DNA of 64,000 nt. It comes from Earliella scabrosa (lineage: Eukaryota > Basidiomycota > Agaricomycetes > Polyporales > Polyporaceae). The position numbers were made by a program, and so were the translations under genes. The stretch lies in contig JABYQQ010000010.1 in assembly GCA_022605405.1 (NCBI GenBank), positions 124,001 through 188,000 on the forward strand, read 5' to 3'. This document shows positions 1-11,949 of the stretch, one piece after another (positions within the stretch are counted from its first letter, which is position 1; each line of letters starts with the position of its first letter). A model generated the notes under the pieces. That model was not told the origin of the DNA, searched no databases, and was given only the letters and a program-made list of their open reading frames with translations.

Positions 1-509
1 CAGAGATGGTCTGGATGACTGATTTGGTGAGCGCGCACGCGAGCGCTTAGATCGGCGACGAGTGTTGCCAGGTCGTGAACAAAAGTCTTGCGCAGTGTCC
101 CCAAGGTCGAAACAGGCGAGCCGGTCAACGGAACGAAATCCGTCTCCCGGGGCCGAGTCCACATGATGGAGTAGGGGCTCGAGGTGTCATTCGGCAAGGA
201 GACTGCGGCCATGTACCCGAATCGCGAGGTGTAAACTTGGGGCCATTGGAGGGGATCGGTGATGCCGTAGCGGAAGTCCTGCCGGAGGCGCACCGTCACA
301 ACACCCTGAACAATGTCTGGGACATATTCAACGTTCGGGCTGGTCACCAAGAGCGTCCCTCGACAGCACATCGCCCCCACCAGTCCATCCGAGGGGCCGA
401 ACTCCTTGACTGCGAAGAGACGACGGAGATCAAGTAACTACTCCATGGCTATATTCAATAACGTACCGTTTGGATCAACGAGTTGTTCGATGTCCAACGA
501 GAGCGACAT
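1..509 (-). CDS. Uncharacterised basidiomycete protein, 5' part (runs off left edge)
   Basis: Two exons are visible on the minus strand. Exon 1 runs from ATG 509 to 467, a 56-nt GT-AG intron (466-410) follows, and exon 2 (409 to beyond base 1) stays open to the edge. The joined protein begins MSLSLDIEQLVDPNV and contains stretches such as GAMCCRGTLLVTSP and SPYSIMWTRPRETDF. I see no catalytic motif, signal peptide or membrane segment. From memory it resembles an uncharacterised protein family that is repeated in agaricomycete genomes, but no function is known to me. The start is supported by the clean frame across the intron. The C-terminus lies outside the window, so length and integrity cannot be judged. 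Confidence 0.6.
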
Positions 510-1951
510 TACCGCAGGATCCTACACGAGAGGATGGAAGCTCGCCAGACTTCGCGCCCTGGATAACTGTTGCCAGCGTTGACCATGACGTTGAGTCAGT
601 GCTGATTTACGGAGATGGTTCGTGTTTGATACCTTCGAGCGCGACGGCAGGGCGGTGGAAAAGTGCTTGAAGGGGCGGGAGCGGAGAAGGGCGGAGGTGC
701 AGGTGAGGCGGGGGCCGTTGCAGGTGGGGCCGTTGCAGGTGGGGCCGGGTGGGACAGTGGTGGGGCTCAAGTTGAACATGGGCGCCTAAGACCAGTTGTT
801 TGCCAAATTGAAACTAACTTCAACTTCCCTGCTAAAGTGCGCGAGTCGCAGACCTCCCATCCGACAATTATGTGTATTAGTCTCCGTGAGCACGGCGTTG
901 GTATTGCTGGCTACGCCATGGTAGGTAAGCACCAGTGGAGGGTTGGCGCCTATACCCATGCCTTGCACTAGCCCTCATCCGTCCCGTTTCGAACTCAGTA
1001 TATAGGGATGACCATACGCTATTCTACGTTTGTACCACAGTCACGCAGACGATCCTAATGCCAGGGCCGAGATGTATGCGTTCTTGCCTTGTCTCCCGCA
1101 TCCGACTTTTGCCTGCTCGTTTGAGCCATCGCTCGTCTGATAGAGAGAGCGATGTGCCAGCCCCGCCGTACTGACCAGGCGGTCGTTCCCTGACAGGGAG
1201 AGGCTGAGAGGGCATCGGTGAACGAGTGGCAGGCCTTCATCGTGTGGACGCTTCATGAAGGTATCCCCTTCCGCAGTGCGCGGGCATTCTTCTCTGCGTG
1301 GAATGCGCGGTGACGACAGACAGGCAACCGCGAGTATCGGGGAGGAGTGTTGGTGACCTTCGGAAGGGTAGAGCTGGAGATGAATCGTTTGATCTAGTAG
1401 AATGACTGGTCATTTTGCCCGAAAGTGCTGTGAGGTTCGCCATGCTTACCTTGGGGCGGCGTCAATACTCACCATCTTCGATCTCAGGCTCCAACTTGGC
1501 CGTGTATGGCGCGTACAACGTCGGGACGTTCAACATGAACGCGCACTTCACCATCGATGGCAGCGAGCCCACAAAAGACACGCGCACGCACCGGTATGAT
1601 CCTCTGCAGCGCATCGTGCACCTCGACCCTCTCCCTCGTCATCGTCCAGTCCAACTTGCGCTCCATCTGGAGCAGGCTGATTGAATATGGCCGCGGTGGG
1701 GGATGGCGCGACGAGGGAGCCTTACGGCAGGCCAATAATGACCTTATCTATGAAGATGAATGTGAACGAGCAAGCTCTACACCCACCAGGTGCGGAGATA
1801 CCTACTCGTTCTCCAAAGCCTCATCCAGTGATAGGAGTACTCATTGACGTACCTAGTTACTCCCGATCGCGACGCGTTCTAGATACTCGGACCCAGACCC
1901 TGTTACTATTGCGTCTCTTGTAGCTATCAACATGAGTAAGGTGCGCCCGAA
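510..1951. other. Mostly unassigned, degenerate stretch
   Basis: No convincing gene model. A short GC-rich direct repeat (gcaggtggggccgtt units) lies near 718-750. A possible protein relic at about 1440-1690 is listed separately. Other open frames here are short and overlap in all frames. Confidence 0.4.
1440..1690 (+). pseudogene. Relic of a basidiomycete membrane/lectin-like protein (tentative)
   Basis: One frame reads SNLAVYGAYNVGTFNMNAHF followed by TIDGSEPTKDTRTH. From memory this pattern, a short beta-rich segment ending in an 'IDG' turn, is common in uncharacterised single-pass membrane proteins of agaricomycetes. Homology-like sequence then shifts frame near 1600, and no upstream or downstream exon or membrane segment can be joined. 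I read it as a broken fragment. It could also be chance similarity. Confidence 0.3.
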
Positions 1952-2741
1952 CTAACCCACAGTACTCTCCTCCCAGCTATCGCTGTCGACATCTATGAAG
2001 CCTCGTCGGGTCTGTCGTCCTTGCCGACCAGTACTCTGCTCTGCTCTTCGACGTAGGCGTCGAAGCTCATTAGGATCGCTGTACGGTGCAACGACTGGGT
2101 TGAAGTAGTCCAAGAACTCTTGCCGGACGCGTCGAAGTTGCGTGTTGATGAGGTCCTTGCGGTTGACGTGGGACGTCCTTACATCCGAGATTGCGCTCAG
2201 AAATCCCCAAAATTCGACCTCGTAGTCGAAGATGAATTGATACCAGACGGCGTAATCCTCGGGCCGAAGAGTCACTACGAGACTGGTCTATGTTATATTC
2301 AGCAATGGATTCGATGACATATGATTCCGGCCTTACTTCGTCCGCCGCCACGAGCAGCGTTTCATCAATCTCTTCCACAAAGACAGTGGAACAACCTCCT
2401 CGCTGGATGTAACAGTTGTCCTGGGCAATGATCGCGACTATCTAGCATCAGTACTGGTCAATACGGACTGGTATGAAATCAGCACTCACAGTTCAAGGGA
2501 GCGATTTCGGCAACGAGTACGAAGACGGACCGTACGGGAGTGCGCGGGTCGGGAGTATCGAAAGCTCCGCCGCCGCGGGGAGAAGTGGTGAGATCAACAC
2601 ATGCCCCAGAAAACAAAGGTTTGATGTCGAAGCTGAAATGTTTCGCGGCGCGCAAAGGGTGACGTCTGAGGAGAGTTGAAAAATCGACAGAGGGGGATGT
2701 ACTCACTTGGTCAGCTCTGCAATGGCAACGGAAATGCTCAT
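1952..2741 (-). CDS. Uncharacterised 215-aa protein, four exons
   Basis: Minus-strand model: exons 2741-2707, 2665-2490, 2437-2337 and 2287-1952, all with GT-AG borders and exact frame continuity (648 nt, 215 aa). The protein starts MSISVAIAELTKRHPLRAAK. Its C-terminal half is rich in aromatic and charged residues (DYAVWYQFIFDYEVEFWGF) and it ends in an Arg-rich, acidic tail (RRLRRRAEQ, then DVDSDSWEEST). I recognise no domain. Four in-phase introns make chance unlikely. It reads toward the left-edge gene on the same strand, about 1.4 kb away. Confidence 0.55.
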
Positions 2742-3757
2742 CTTGGTGGTAGTCGTAGCTCTGGCAGTTATGGCTCGGTGGTTCAGTGTAGAGCGGAACC
2801 AGTATGGCGGCGTCGAGGTTCGTCACATTCCTTTATACTGGAGAATCCGCGGACTGCACACCCCCAACTTAGTCTTAGGGTGCCACCCGGGAGCGATAAT
2901 GGTGCCACCCGGAGTTCAGTCCATCGGCGTGGGGTTTCTGCCGGAGAGTGCAGCTCGGAGGCAACCATTGAAGCCAGCGCAGAGAAGGATAGAAAATAGG
3001 AGAGCTGGACGAAGTGGACCAGCGTGGCACAGTGGGAAGTAGCGTCCGCGGCTTGCTTCTATTTGGCCTCTTTCCAAAAATGGTCACACGGCGCCCCGAC
3101 ACAATACCCGCTCTGATTGTCTGTATCTCATTTGCTGTCCACGCATACGGAGCGCATGTGTAGGCATATTCTGGCATACTGAAGCTGACGCTGTGTGTCC
3201 AGTACAACGTATTCCTTGACCGCATACATTTCTCGACCCAACTCGGAAGTTATCAACATCACGGCCCAGGCCATCCTTCGGGGACGGACTAAATCCACCA
3301 ATTCAGGCAGGAATACACTACTCATCAATACTGGGCGGAAGAAGTATGTAAATTTGCCAGCCAAGTACCCACAGACTCCTCTGAATCAGCCACACAGGTC
3401 CGCATCAACCGAAACGCAAGGCCAACTAGTACTGGTAAGTACTAGCGCCAAGGGGCATGACTTGCATCGACTTACTGATCTATCTATCCTTCCATCAATG
3501 TTTGGTTTATGCTGTGCGCCCGAAAACTGGTCGCGGACTGATATCCAGAAGTAGGCTTTCTCCTCTGGTCGCAACTATCGAGTTACATAGTCCGTTGCTG
3601 TACAATCAGCGAAGGGCCCTCTTTTATCCGGCTCCCATTACCTCCATAGAACTCTCACCCAACACACCATTCGACGTGTCGGGCGCCATCAAAAGTTTCC
3701 CCATCGTTCCACCGTCGTGTCGGTTGTCCCCCGCGCCCATCTTTGCAGTGCTCAAGC
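2742..3757. other. Unassigned sequence upstream of the transposase
   Basis: Only short open frames, none with splice-consistent extensions. I looked for a CACTA-type terminal repeat for the downstream transposase. One cactactcat string occurs near 3316 but no partner was found, so the left end of the transposon is not placed. Confidence 0.35.
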
Positions 3758-6700
3758 ATGCCTCCCGGTTCTTCTCAACGAGGGCGGGGTAGGATGAAGC
3801 CGAGTAGTTCCACCGTCCGCCGACGCAAACAGGACGCAGAGCTACAGGAGCTCTACGAGCAAGTCAGAGGTGCAGAAGACACCATACGACACGTTGAACA
3901 CGCCGTCGCGCAGTTGACCCTTAGCCAAGGTCCTGCCTCAATTCCCTCGCCTGCTGTTCCGTCTTATCCTCTCCTATCCGCTCGTTGCGATGATCTGGTG
4001 CCTTCCTATTCCGATGAACCGGCATCCCAGCCCGCTCAGCCTCCCGACGAATATACCGTCGCCGTCAAGGAGCAGCTGGAAGTTCTGAACCGCGCCAGTC
4101 AAGCTCTGCGTGACGGTCGAGCTGCGTTGCCACTCTTCGGTCAAACTCTCACCTTCATCCACGAGCCACGGACGTCTGGACCGTATCGTCGCCGTCGTAA
4201 CACCAACGAGCCAGTGGTCGCAAACACCGGGACCTTCGCCTTGCATCCCGATGCGCCTAATAACGCGCTCGTCCTCCAGCACGAGAATAACCTTGTCCAC
4301 TTGCTGGCATCCCTGTCTACACCGTCAGACGTCTTGCAACCCGATGTGGATCGGTTGCGGGAAGAGATCCTCTCGCGAGTCTGGCGAGAACTCGATGGTC
4401 TAGACCTCTTCAAGCAGGAGGAGTGGGAAAAACAGCGCCAGGACATTCGTTCTTCCCCTGAAGTTCATCCGAACGTCGTTCAGACTGGTGCGTTGCTCAT
4501 ATAGTGGATGCTCCCGATACTGTAGCTCATATGAATGTTAGATACGCTCACGGTCACGCCCTGGGTGCTCTGGTCTCCCCGCGAAGTTGTAGTGCACACA
4601 ATCTTCGTGGTTGTGCTAGTCATGCATCTTCTAGAGGGGCTAACAAGACGGGCAACGGAGCTCCTTCTCGCTGGGTTCCGCGCGACGACAGCGGTCACGT
4701 TGCTCTATGCGCGAGATGCAAACTCCCTCTCCCCGCAAGATTTGGATCTCTTAGACGACATCGCCCACGATCCGCGTACCATCCTTCGACGATACAACCT
4801 GGAGCCGACTCTGATCCCTTACGCCTGCTGTGTCCAGTGTTATGCACTATACCCGGTGACGCCACCGCAGCCATTCTGCTCGTACAAGGTCGTGCGGGAG
4901 GCAGAACCCTGTGGAGCCGAGCTACTCCGACACGCCGACAACACCCCACATCCTACCTTCATCCGTGTCTACCTTCACCAACCCATGGACAGCTGGGTCG
5001 GACGCTTTGTCTGTCTGGAGGGCGTCGAAGACCTACTCATCCTTCCGACGTTGGAGGACGTTATGAACCAGCCCCACATCAGAAGCGACTTTCACCACGG
5101 TACGGTTCTGCAGTCGTTCAAGGGTCCTGATGGGGACAAGTTGTATATCGACTCTCCTCCTGAAGAGACTCGGCTCATCTTCAGCCTCGCGCTGGACGGC
5201 TTCAATCCTTACCAGAACAAGACGGCGAAGCAGAAGGTGACATCTACGGCCATCTACATGGTTTGCCTCAGTCTTCCGCCCCACCTGCGCTATCGCCCGG
5301 AGTACATGTATCTCGTTGGCGTCATACCAGGTCCCGACAAGCCGTCGATCGAACAAATCAACCATTTCTTACGCCTTCTCGTCGATGATCTCCTTCGATT
5401 CTGGGATCCCGGCGTCTGGTTCTCCCGTACGTGGAAGTACCCGTCCGGACGGCTCTTTCGTGCAGCTGTACTTCCACTAGTCTGTGATATATTGGCAGCT
5501 CGACAGGTCGTAGGGGTGGGAGCGCACCGTTCGGCGTTCTTCTGCAGTTTCTGCTACCTTCGCCTAGACCGCATCGAAGATTTCAATCCCGAGGCGTGGC
5601 CGCGTCGCTATGCTGATGATCACAAGTTTCGGGCCGCTCAGTGGCGGGATGCTCCAACTGCCGCTCAACGGACCGATTTGTTCAAACTCTACGGAGTGCG
5701 GTGGTCGGAACTCCTCCGTCTGCCGTATTGGGACCCTATACGCTACACCGCGGTCGATTCTATGCACAACCTCTACCTTGGATTGTTCCAATCGCATTGC
5801 CGAGAGATCTGGGGTATCGATCCGGAAAATGACGACGGAGATGCCGCTGCGAATCCTCTGAGAAAGCCACCTGCGTTCCCGGCGTCCAAGTTCTGGAACA
5901 GGGGAGTCAAGGCACTGTACTACGGCACTGAGAAGCAATTGTTAGGATGCCAGAAGGCAGTCTTATGGCACCTCTGTGACCGACGTGGATTGCGACGAGC
6001 CGGCGGTGTCAAGCACTTGGTCAAAGAGCTCATGAGATGGGTAGGTGTTCCCCTAGTACTATCCATGTATGAATGTCGCTCAGTCACTTTCAGAGAGCGA
6101 TGAATAGTCTCCCTCTTCCAGTTGTAGGAGATCCGAAGAAGCTGGTCCACCCGGAAATGATTCCGGAGCCGCCTCCATCCGATACCCTCGAAGGTCTTGT
6201 CGCGAAAGCGGAGGAAAGCCTGGTGCGTGCGAAGAGCGCGAAGACGATGATCCGTAAAACGCGCCCTGTCCTCGTCGCAATGTGCGTGTCGCGAGGCATC
6301 CGAACCGATGACGCGACTGTGCCGGTGCTTGCAGAACGTCTATGGGAGGCGGCCCAACAGGCGAAGGCTGAGGTGGGACCTCGGTCAACGCTTACCTTCT
6401 AGTACTGACACAACTATGAACAGAGCGAACAAGCTGTAGCCCATCATGCTGCTCTTGGGCGACAGTCTCTAGCGGCATACGAGCACGTTCGAGAGAACAT
6501 GGAATTGCCGAGTTGGATCAGCGCTGGACCCAAAGGATTTGGTACCACCCAAAGGGGAAAGTTGAGCGCCGACCAGTGGCACACCGTCTGTACGGTGGTA
6601 CTTCCCGTCGCGTTGATCTGGGCTTGGGATCCTGCTGATACGCGCAAGATGGAGATGCTATCTAACTTCATGGACTTGGTCACCGCGGTCGTCATCGCCG

Positions 6701-7860
6701 GACTGCTCGAGACATCACCAGAGCATATCGCGCTTTACCGACAATACATGCTCCGGTACCTCAACAAGATGAAAGCGCTCTACCCAGAGGTCACGGTGAA
6801 GCCCAATCACCACTTCGCCTTGCACATCCCGGATTTCCTAGAGTTCTTCGCGCCCACTCATTCATGGCGGTCCTTTGCATTTGAACGCTTCAACTATATG
6901 CTACAGAGACTCAACACAAACCTTACATTTGGTATGTCCCAGTCCAAACGACTCATGCTCAAGTATGTCCACCTCAACCATCTTACAGGGCAACTCGAGT
7001 CCACGTTCATGCAGACCAGTTGCAGAGCAGCCAATCTACGGCCTCTGCTGAATGACCATCACATTGGCGCGGCGTTCCAGGGTTTCACGGAGGTCTTTAG
7101 AAAGCTGTCTGGTGAAGACGAACGCGGGCTTCGATTGGACGCTGTCTTGCGAGGACATTCTGGTGGAGATGCTCGCGATGCTCGGGGCCGACAATCAGAG
7201 ATTCGGCTGGACGACACCACATATCGTAGTCTCATGACGATGCTGAACAGCGAAAACCCCTCGGTTTGCTACGTCGATAGGAAGACCGACCAACCTGGGC
7301 AGATTCGCCTACCTCGTATGGCGACACAGTACTCCAAATTACTGGTTTCTGGAATCTACTATCACTCGTATAGGTCCGCGCCAAGAGATAGCAATGTTCT
7401 CTTCATGCCCACCTCCTCACCACCCACTCCTTCGAGCGCCATTCATGTTGATGCGAGCGTCGGACAGATCCAGGCCATCTTCACACATACTCGTGGTCTC
7501 GTCACAGGCGCAGAGGTGTCCGAGACTTTCCTCGTGGTCTCGCGCTTTACAGAGCTAGAGGCTGAGCACGCAGTCCATGATCGGTTCCGTCGTGTCCCCA
7601 TCGCGGGAGGCCGTCTGGTTTATGACAAGCTCGAACAGCGTCCCTACATCATTCGGGCGTCCCAGGTCGTTTGTCATATTGCGAAGACCAGGCTAGATAT
7701 TCCAGCAATCAAGGAGCCGTGCGTGCATATACTACCCTTGGATCGGGTAAGTGCCGTACCATCAGCTGGTGGACGCTACCAATCGCTGATGATTACGCAG
7801 ATGCTGCGCTTCATGCGGGTGGAAACTGTGGATCCTAGAGACGCGGCGGAAGTACAATAG
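3758..7860 (+). CDS. Tnp2-family (CACTA/EnSpm-type) transposase, apparently intact
   Basis: Five exons (3758-4487, 4542-6044, 6122-6372, 6424-7746, 7801-7860) join in frame to 1,288 aa. It is the DDE transposase of a cut-and-paste DNA transposon and should act in the nucleus on element ends. Exon 1 gives a coiled-coil N-terminus (RRRKQDAELQELYEQVRGAE). Exon 2 gives a Cys-rich finger (CCVQCYALYP, later CGAELL) and the Tnp2 core: SLALDGFNPYQNK with a probable catalytic Asp, VIPGPDKPSIEQINHFLR, SAFFCSFCYLRLDRI, and WDPIRYTAVDSMHNLYLG. Exon 4 holds the helical C-terminal region with HFALHIPDFLEF. No stop or frameshift is seen, so it may be active. The ends of the element were not found. It stops 119 bp before the end of a B-type gene in the inverted duplication. 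The family call is from conserved blocks recalled from fungal Tnp2 proteins. Confidence 0.85.
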
Positions 7861-7979
7861 GGGAATAAGTACTGTATTCATAACATGCCAGGGGATTCAT
7901 ACGATTGCCACACATCAGTCGAACGGGAGGTGCGTGGGGGAGTGATACAGACGTAGCCGTACAGGCAGTTCGGCCATGT

Positions 7980-9142
7980 CTAATTGTGAAGGATCGCGGC
8001 TAAGAACGTGTCCAATGCTTCCCTCACGTCTCTGACGTCCCGCCGGATGTCGTCTATATCCGAGCGCATCTGCTGCACTTGCTGCGGTGCGTGAAAGACG
8101 TCAGCTCCCGCACGGATCACATACGTCTAGAGCATGATAGACATACCACTTCTAGCGCACAGCAGTGCGTGCAACTCGAGCCGGCGTCAGGCGAGGATTG
8201 GGGCACGGTCAAGGCCGTGCACTCTGCAACCGGGGAGAGGAAAGGGTCGACGCTAGCTCCAGAACCAGCTAGACCCGCATGTGAGGTCCCAGGAACCGCA
8301 ACCCGCGACTGCACCGTTCCGGCCGAGAGCGAGGTACTGGCGAGTCAAACAAGAGTCAGTTTGTACGATGCGTGACACATAGTAGGTAGGATATGAACGT
8401 ACCGGTGCACGGCCGTGCCATCACGTCGGGGACGACGCATCGAACGCGGGTTCCTAGCTGGAGGACTTTGAGGTGTCGTCCGAGCCCGCTTGCTGACTCG
8501 CCCGCTCTCTGAAGACCTGCCCGTCGTGTTAGGGCTGGGCGACCGGGTATGTCGCTTCGTCGAGCGGCGGGTGTGGCTTGCCCCTCCGGCCGAGTTCCCA
8601 GACGTGATCGCGCCCATGGGACCAGCGATGAGGTTCGTGGCGTAGCTGTAGGAGAGAGCTCGGTCAGCCGTGGCTCGTCAATGCTGTGATTATGACGGCT
8701 CACCTCGAGTCATTGTCAACCCATGACACTGGTAGCATTCCTGACCTTCAACGTGTCGCGACAGGACGTTGGAGAAGTCAGCCGTCGGAACGTCGAGAGA
8801 CGTCGCGCTACTCACCTCAGAGAAACATTCTCCTCCTCGATTCCTTGCATGTCATAGCCACTCAAAGTCGGCGCAGGATCCCCGTCACTTGCAGTGACAA
8901 AGGATGCTCTACGGCAGTAGTTAGTCACGATGGCTGGAGGACGTGGATACGGACGCACTCTGAAGACGAAGTCGAGCTGTCGCTCATGGATGCCTCTTCA
9001 GTTGGGTAGGGTTCGAGCGGGGGCGCGAGGGTTACGCTGTCTGTGACCAATCGTAGGTTAGTGATGTAGTCCATTGGCCGAATATGCTCGACTGCTCACC
9101 ACGGATAGGCCGGTGACGAGAACGGTAACCGTCGAACTCCAT
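7980..9142 (-). CDS. Gene B1: basic, low-complexity protein with C-terminal coiled coil
   Basis: Mirror image of the arm-2 model: seven exons, 264 aa. The start is ATG 9142 and the stop is at 7980-7982. The middle is rich in Ser, Pro and Arg with nuclear-localisation-like stretches (RRSTKRHTRSPSP, SKRARTTP). The end is a short heptad helix (QQMRSDIDDIRRDVRDVREAL). The last residues (DTFLAAILHN) come from sequence outside the duplication, because the arm border cuts the final exon, so its tail differs from B2 and B3. No enzyme motif is seen. Function unknown; a nuclear or coiled-coil scaffold role would be inference only. Confidence 0.6.
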
Positions 9143-9342
9143 GTGTTGACTTGCAGGACAGAGAGAGCGGCACAGAGTGGAGACCAGGAACTGTGAGTTG
9201 CAATTTGCAGCCACGAACGGGTATATATCTATAGCCAAAACAAACGTGAATGTCGAGGGGCGACAAAGGTCGTTGCAAGAACGAACAAACGACTTTGTGG
9301 GGCGGGCCACTCACCGATGATCTGGGGGAAAGCCTGAGCGGA

Positions 9343-9576
9343 TTACTTCACAGTTAGAGTGGCCATTGCCGGCCGCATATCAAGGCGCGCGGGTCCAACG
9401 GAGGCGAGTGCAGCGATGAGGAGCATAAGGACAATTGCGACAACGACGACAACGACGATGCGAACGAGGCGAGTATTGACGTGGCGGTCGTGGGAGGAGC
9501 CTGCGCTGATTCTGGCACTGGGAGTATTTCGGCGCTTGTGTCGAGCGCCGTCTGTGGGCCGTCCGAGACTCCGAGC
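9343..9576 (-). CDS. Membrane-segment ORF between B1 and A1 (possible exon)
   Basis: Arm-1 copy of the frame described at 16612-16845. It encodes a basic stretch (DRHVNTRLVR) and then a long hydrophobic helix (IVVVVVVAIVLMLLIAALA). The base difference between arms in the valine run changes GTC to GTT, silent in this frame but Ser to Leu in an alternative frame. This favours the membrane frame as the real one. There is no ATG at its start, so it may be an exon of A or B, or not expressed. Confidence 0.4.
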   Translation of the reverse strand, partial: ARSLGRPTDGARHKRRNTPSARISAGSSHDRHVNTRLVRIVVVVVVAIVLMLLIAALASVGPARLDMRPAMATLTVK

Positions 9577-9693
9577 TCAAGCTTCCAAGGCTCAAGCACA
9601 GCGATCGCGGGGAACATACTACATCACTGCAGCCGCCAGGACGAGTAGATACACAGTACTATGCACAATAGAAAGCGAGCCTCTTTTCTTCTC

Positions 9694-10944
9694 CTACTCC
9701 AAGTCCCTGCTCATGGCGAGCTTCAAAGTCTGAACGCGCGATGACGCCTCGCTCTGGAGCTACCGAACGGGTATGAGTACTTGAGTAATGGCCCGGTCTC
9801 TGATAATACTCCGCTCACCTGCTGCAGGACTTCTAAGCCGATCTTAACCTTCCGGTAGCGCTTGACCGACCCGATGATGGCTTCGATGGATGTTGTACGT
9901 CCTGCTAGCAAGCGTAGGGACGACGGCATCATTTCCGCCGTGATGAAGAGCCCCTGCAAGTACATAGAAGGTGAACATAGATAGGCACTGGCTCTCTCGA
10001 GAACCTCACTCACCTCTAGTCTGGCTATCAATTCGTTCTGCTTCCAACCGAGACGTTGCGCCTGGTGCCATATCTGACGAGCCTCTTCAACGGTGAGCTC
10101 GCGCGAGCCGTCCGTTCTCTTCACAGCACGTTGGCGCATGCGGCGAAGGGAGCTTATCTGCGCCATCAGTCGGTAGAGAGGGCGTTTCTGGGTGCGGCTG
10201 GGGAGTGGTCCTTTCAGAGGTTGCAGCATGACCTCAAAGGTTGGCTGTGGGACAACCTCGTCAGAGAAAGCGTGATTAGAGCAATGCACAGCAACGTGAA
10301 GGCTCACCTCATATAGCATCGTGTCTAGCACGGGCTGCATCATCCTTAGTTGTCTACGCAGGTATTGCGCTCGCATGCTTGCCACACGGACCAAATCGCG
10401 GATCGTCGTCGTGTTCTCTCGGTAAGCTGCCATGAGCGTCGGAGCCGCCTGTCCCATCTTCCTGTCGAGTAGAGAAGACAGCTCGATAGGATGAAGATCA
10501 ACTTGATGATCGCTTAGAAATAGTGAGGAAGAGTGCCTACCTCTTCTACGTTTGCATGTAGCGTAGACTGCGATATCATCGCGCGTGCCAGTTCCTCGCG
10601 GACGGGAGCAGCCAAATCTTGAGCCCTGATCTCGCGAGCTTCCCTACGTAGCATACGCAGCGTTGAGGAACGGTACTTGCTGTTTCTCATTGTCAGAGCA
10701 CGCAGCAAGTCCTTTCGTAGCTTGCGGTCGTCCTCTAGACCCTGGATGCCTACGTCTGCGAGATACCTTGATGGAACCAGGAGTCAGTCGAACGTAAGGT
10801 GGATGGTCTACCGTGGGCGTACCTCAGAAGCTCGACCTCTCCTTGGTGGCTCACCTCGTGGATCGCTCCCGCTAGGCGCACGAGCACCTCCGAGCTGCTC
10901 TCCATCCGAGACGGTGTCGAAGGTGTCGGAAGGGACGATGACAT
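9694..10944 (-). CDS. Gene A1: six-exon helical family member (arm 1)
   Basis: Mirror copy of gene A2 (15244-16494); no coding difference seen. Six exons, 307 aa, phases 2-0-0-0-0. The ATG is at 10944 and the stop at 9694-9696. It carries the family marks: NSKYRSSTLRMLRREAREIR in exon 2 and PTFEVMLQPL at the start of exon 4. It has no recognised catalytic motif. It lies just downstream of the zinc-knuckle gene at 11062-11949 on the same strand, with gene B1 further downstream. Confidence 0.75.
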
Positions 10945-11061
10945 CTGGTCCAGCTAGATCTAGAGACCAATTCGCATCGCTGCCATGATATACTCTTGCA
11001 GGACCGACAATCGCCTTTGCCAGGCCCTTGTCCCGTTGTGCGCGCAGGCAAGAAAGGAATG

Positions 11062-11949
11062 TCAAACATACCTTTGTGCCACCTCGTGGTGCCGACGCAC
11101 GGAATCTTCCAGAAACCTCTGCAATCTGAGCGGCATACCAGCTGATTCATCCAGCTGGAAGCACACACCTGAGCGGAGCTGCTGTAACTCTGTGCATCCT
11201 CATACAACTGTTCAATACACTAAAGACTCCGTAGCAACCATTCACTCGCACCAGCAACCGTATTTCGACAGTACCTTTGTGTCCTGCGGCCAGCGAAGGA
11301 ACTTTTTGAGCGGAGCCACCTCGTTGCTCCCCAAACGCAGGTATGATGCGTAGTGAGTACGGACCTCGTAGATGCGTTCCATCGATATCTTCACGTCTGA
11401 TGAGCCGCCCCGCGTTAGTAACGCATCGGAGTATTCGTTGACGAACCACCAAAAATCGCGCTCCACGTGAAATCGCAGGTGCAACCGCTGAGCCCACCCG
11501 GATGGTTGCCAGCTCACAGTGCAATTCTTCTGCGGCAAAGGTCAACATACAAAAACACTACACATATTTCAGGAAACTCACCTGCTCGGCGCGAAATGAC
11601 ATGCTTTCTTGCACAATATCAGTCGCTATCCATTGTCCTGCGAATCCACAACGAGGACAAGGATCCTGGCGCACAATCACGCCGCCTATAGATATGGTTA
11701 GAGGGCACCGACTTATTTGAGAACCATCACTTACGGACGGGCCCGTCAAACAACGGAATGACCACAGAGCAATGCTCCCACTTCGTCTGCGGGTCTATTC
11801 CAGAGACATTGATGTCCGCTGACCCATACGCATAAACAGCGGTATAGGTCGCAAAGATAGGTACAATATCCCTGGAGATCACAGCCGGAGTAATCAGTCA
11901 AGGTAACATACACTGCCTTGGGCATGATGACTCACTTGGGCGGATCCAT
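11062..11949 (-). CDS. Uncharacterised protein with CxxC knuckle, crossing the arm-1 border
   Basis: Exons on the minus strand: 11949-11936, 11871-11735, 11685-11582, 11529-11275, 11207-11169 and 11118 onward, all frame-consistent. The product starts MDPPKDIVPIFATYTAVYAY, has a short metal-knuckle-like motif (QDPCPRCGFAGQW), an aromatic stretch (HVERDFWWFVNEYSD) and a charged C-terminal helix (RFLEDSVRRHHEVAQR). Reading through gives a stop at 11062; a further intron is possible, so the 3' end is uncertain. The inverted duplication begins inside the last exon, so arm 2 carries only its tail. No known family recognised. Confidence 0.5.

Larger units (their letters stand above)
8009..11115. repeat. 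Large inverted duplication, arm 1
   Basis: 3,107 bp that recurs in reverse complement at 15073-18179, so paired positions add up to 26188. Comparing the two arms by eye I saw only two differences, one in the GTC/GTT run near 9450 and one near 9652. The inner end falls in a coding exon (agaaa, 11111-11115). The outer end is at tgtccaatgc (8009). The arm holds genes A1 and B1 and a membrane-segment ORF, all on the minus strand. A third, shorter copy is at 29756-31503. Confidence 0.95.

Noticed and set aside
3300..8000. CACTA-type terminal inverted repeats of the Tnp2 element
   Set aside because: A cactactcat string near 3316 has no matching complement near 7.9 kb; no target duplication found.
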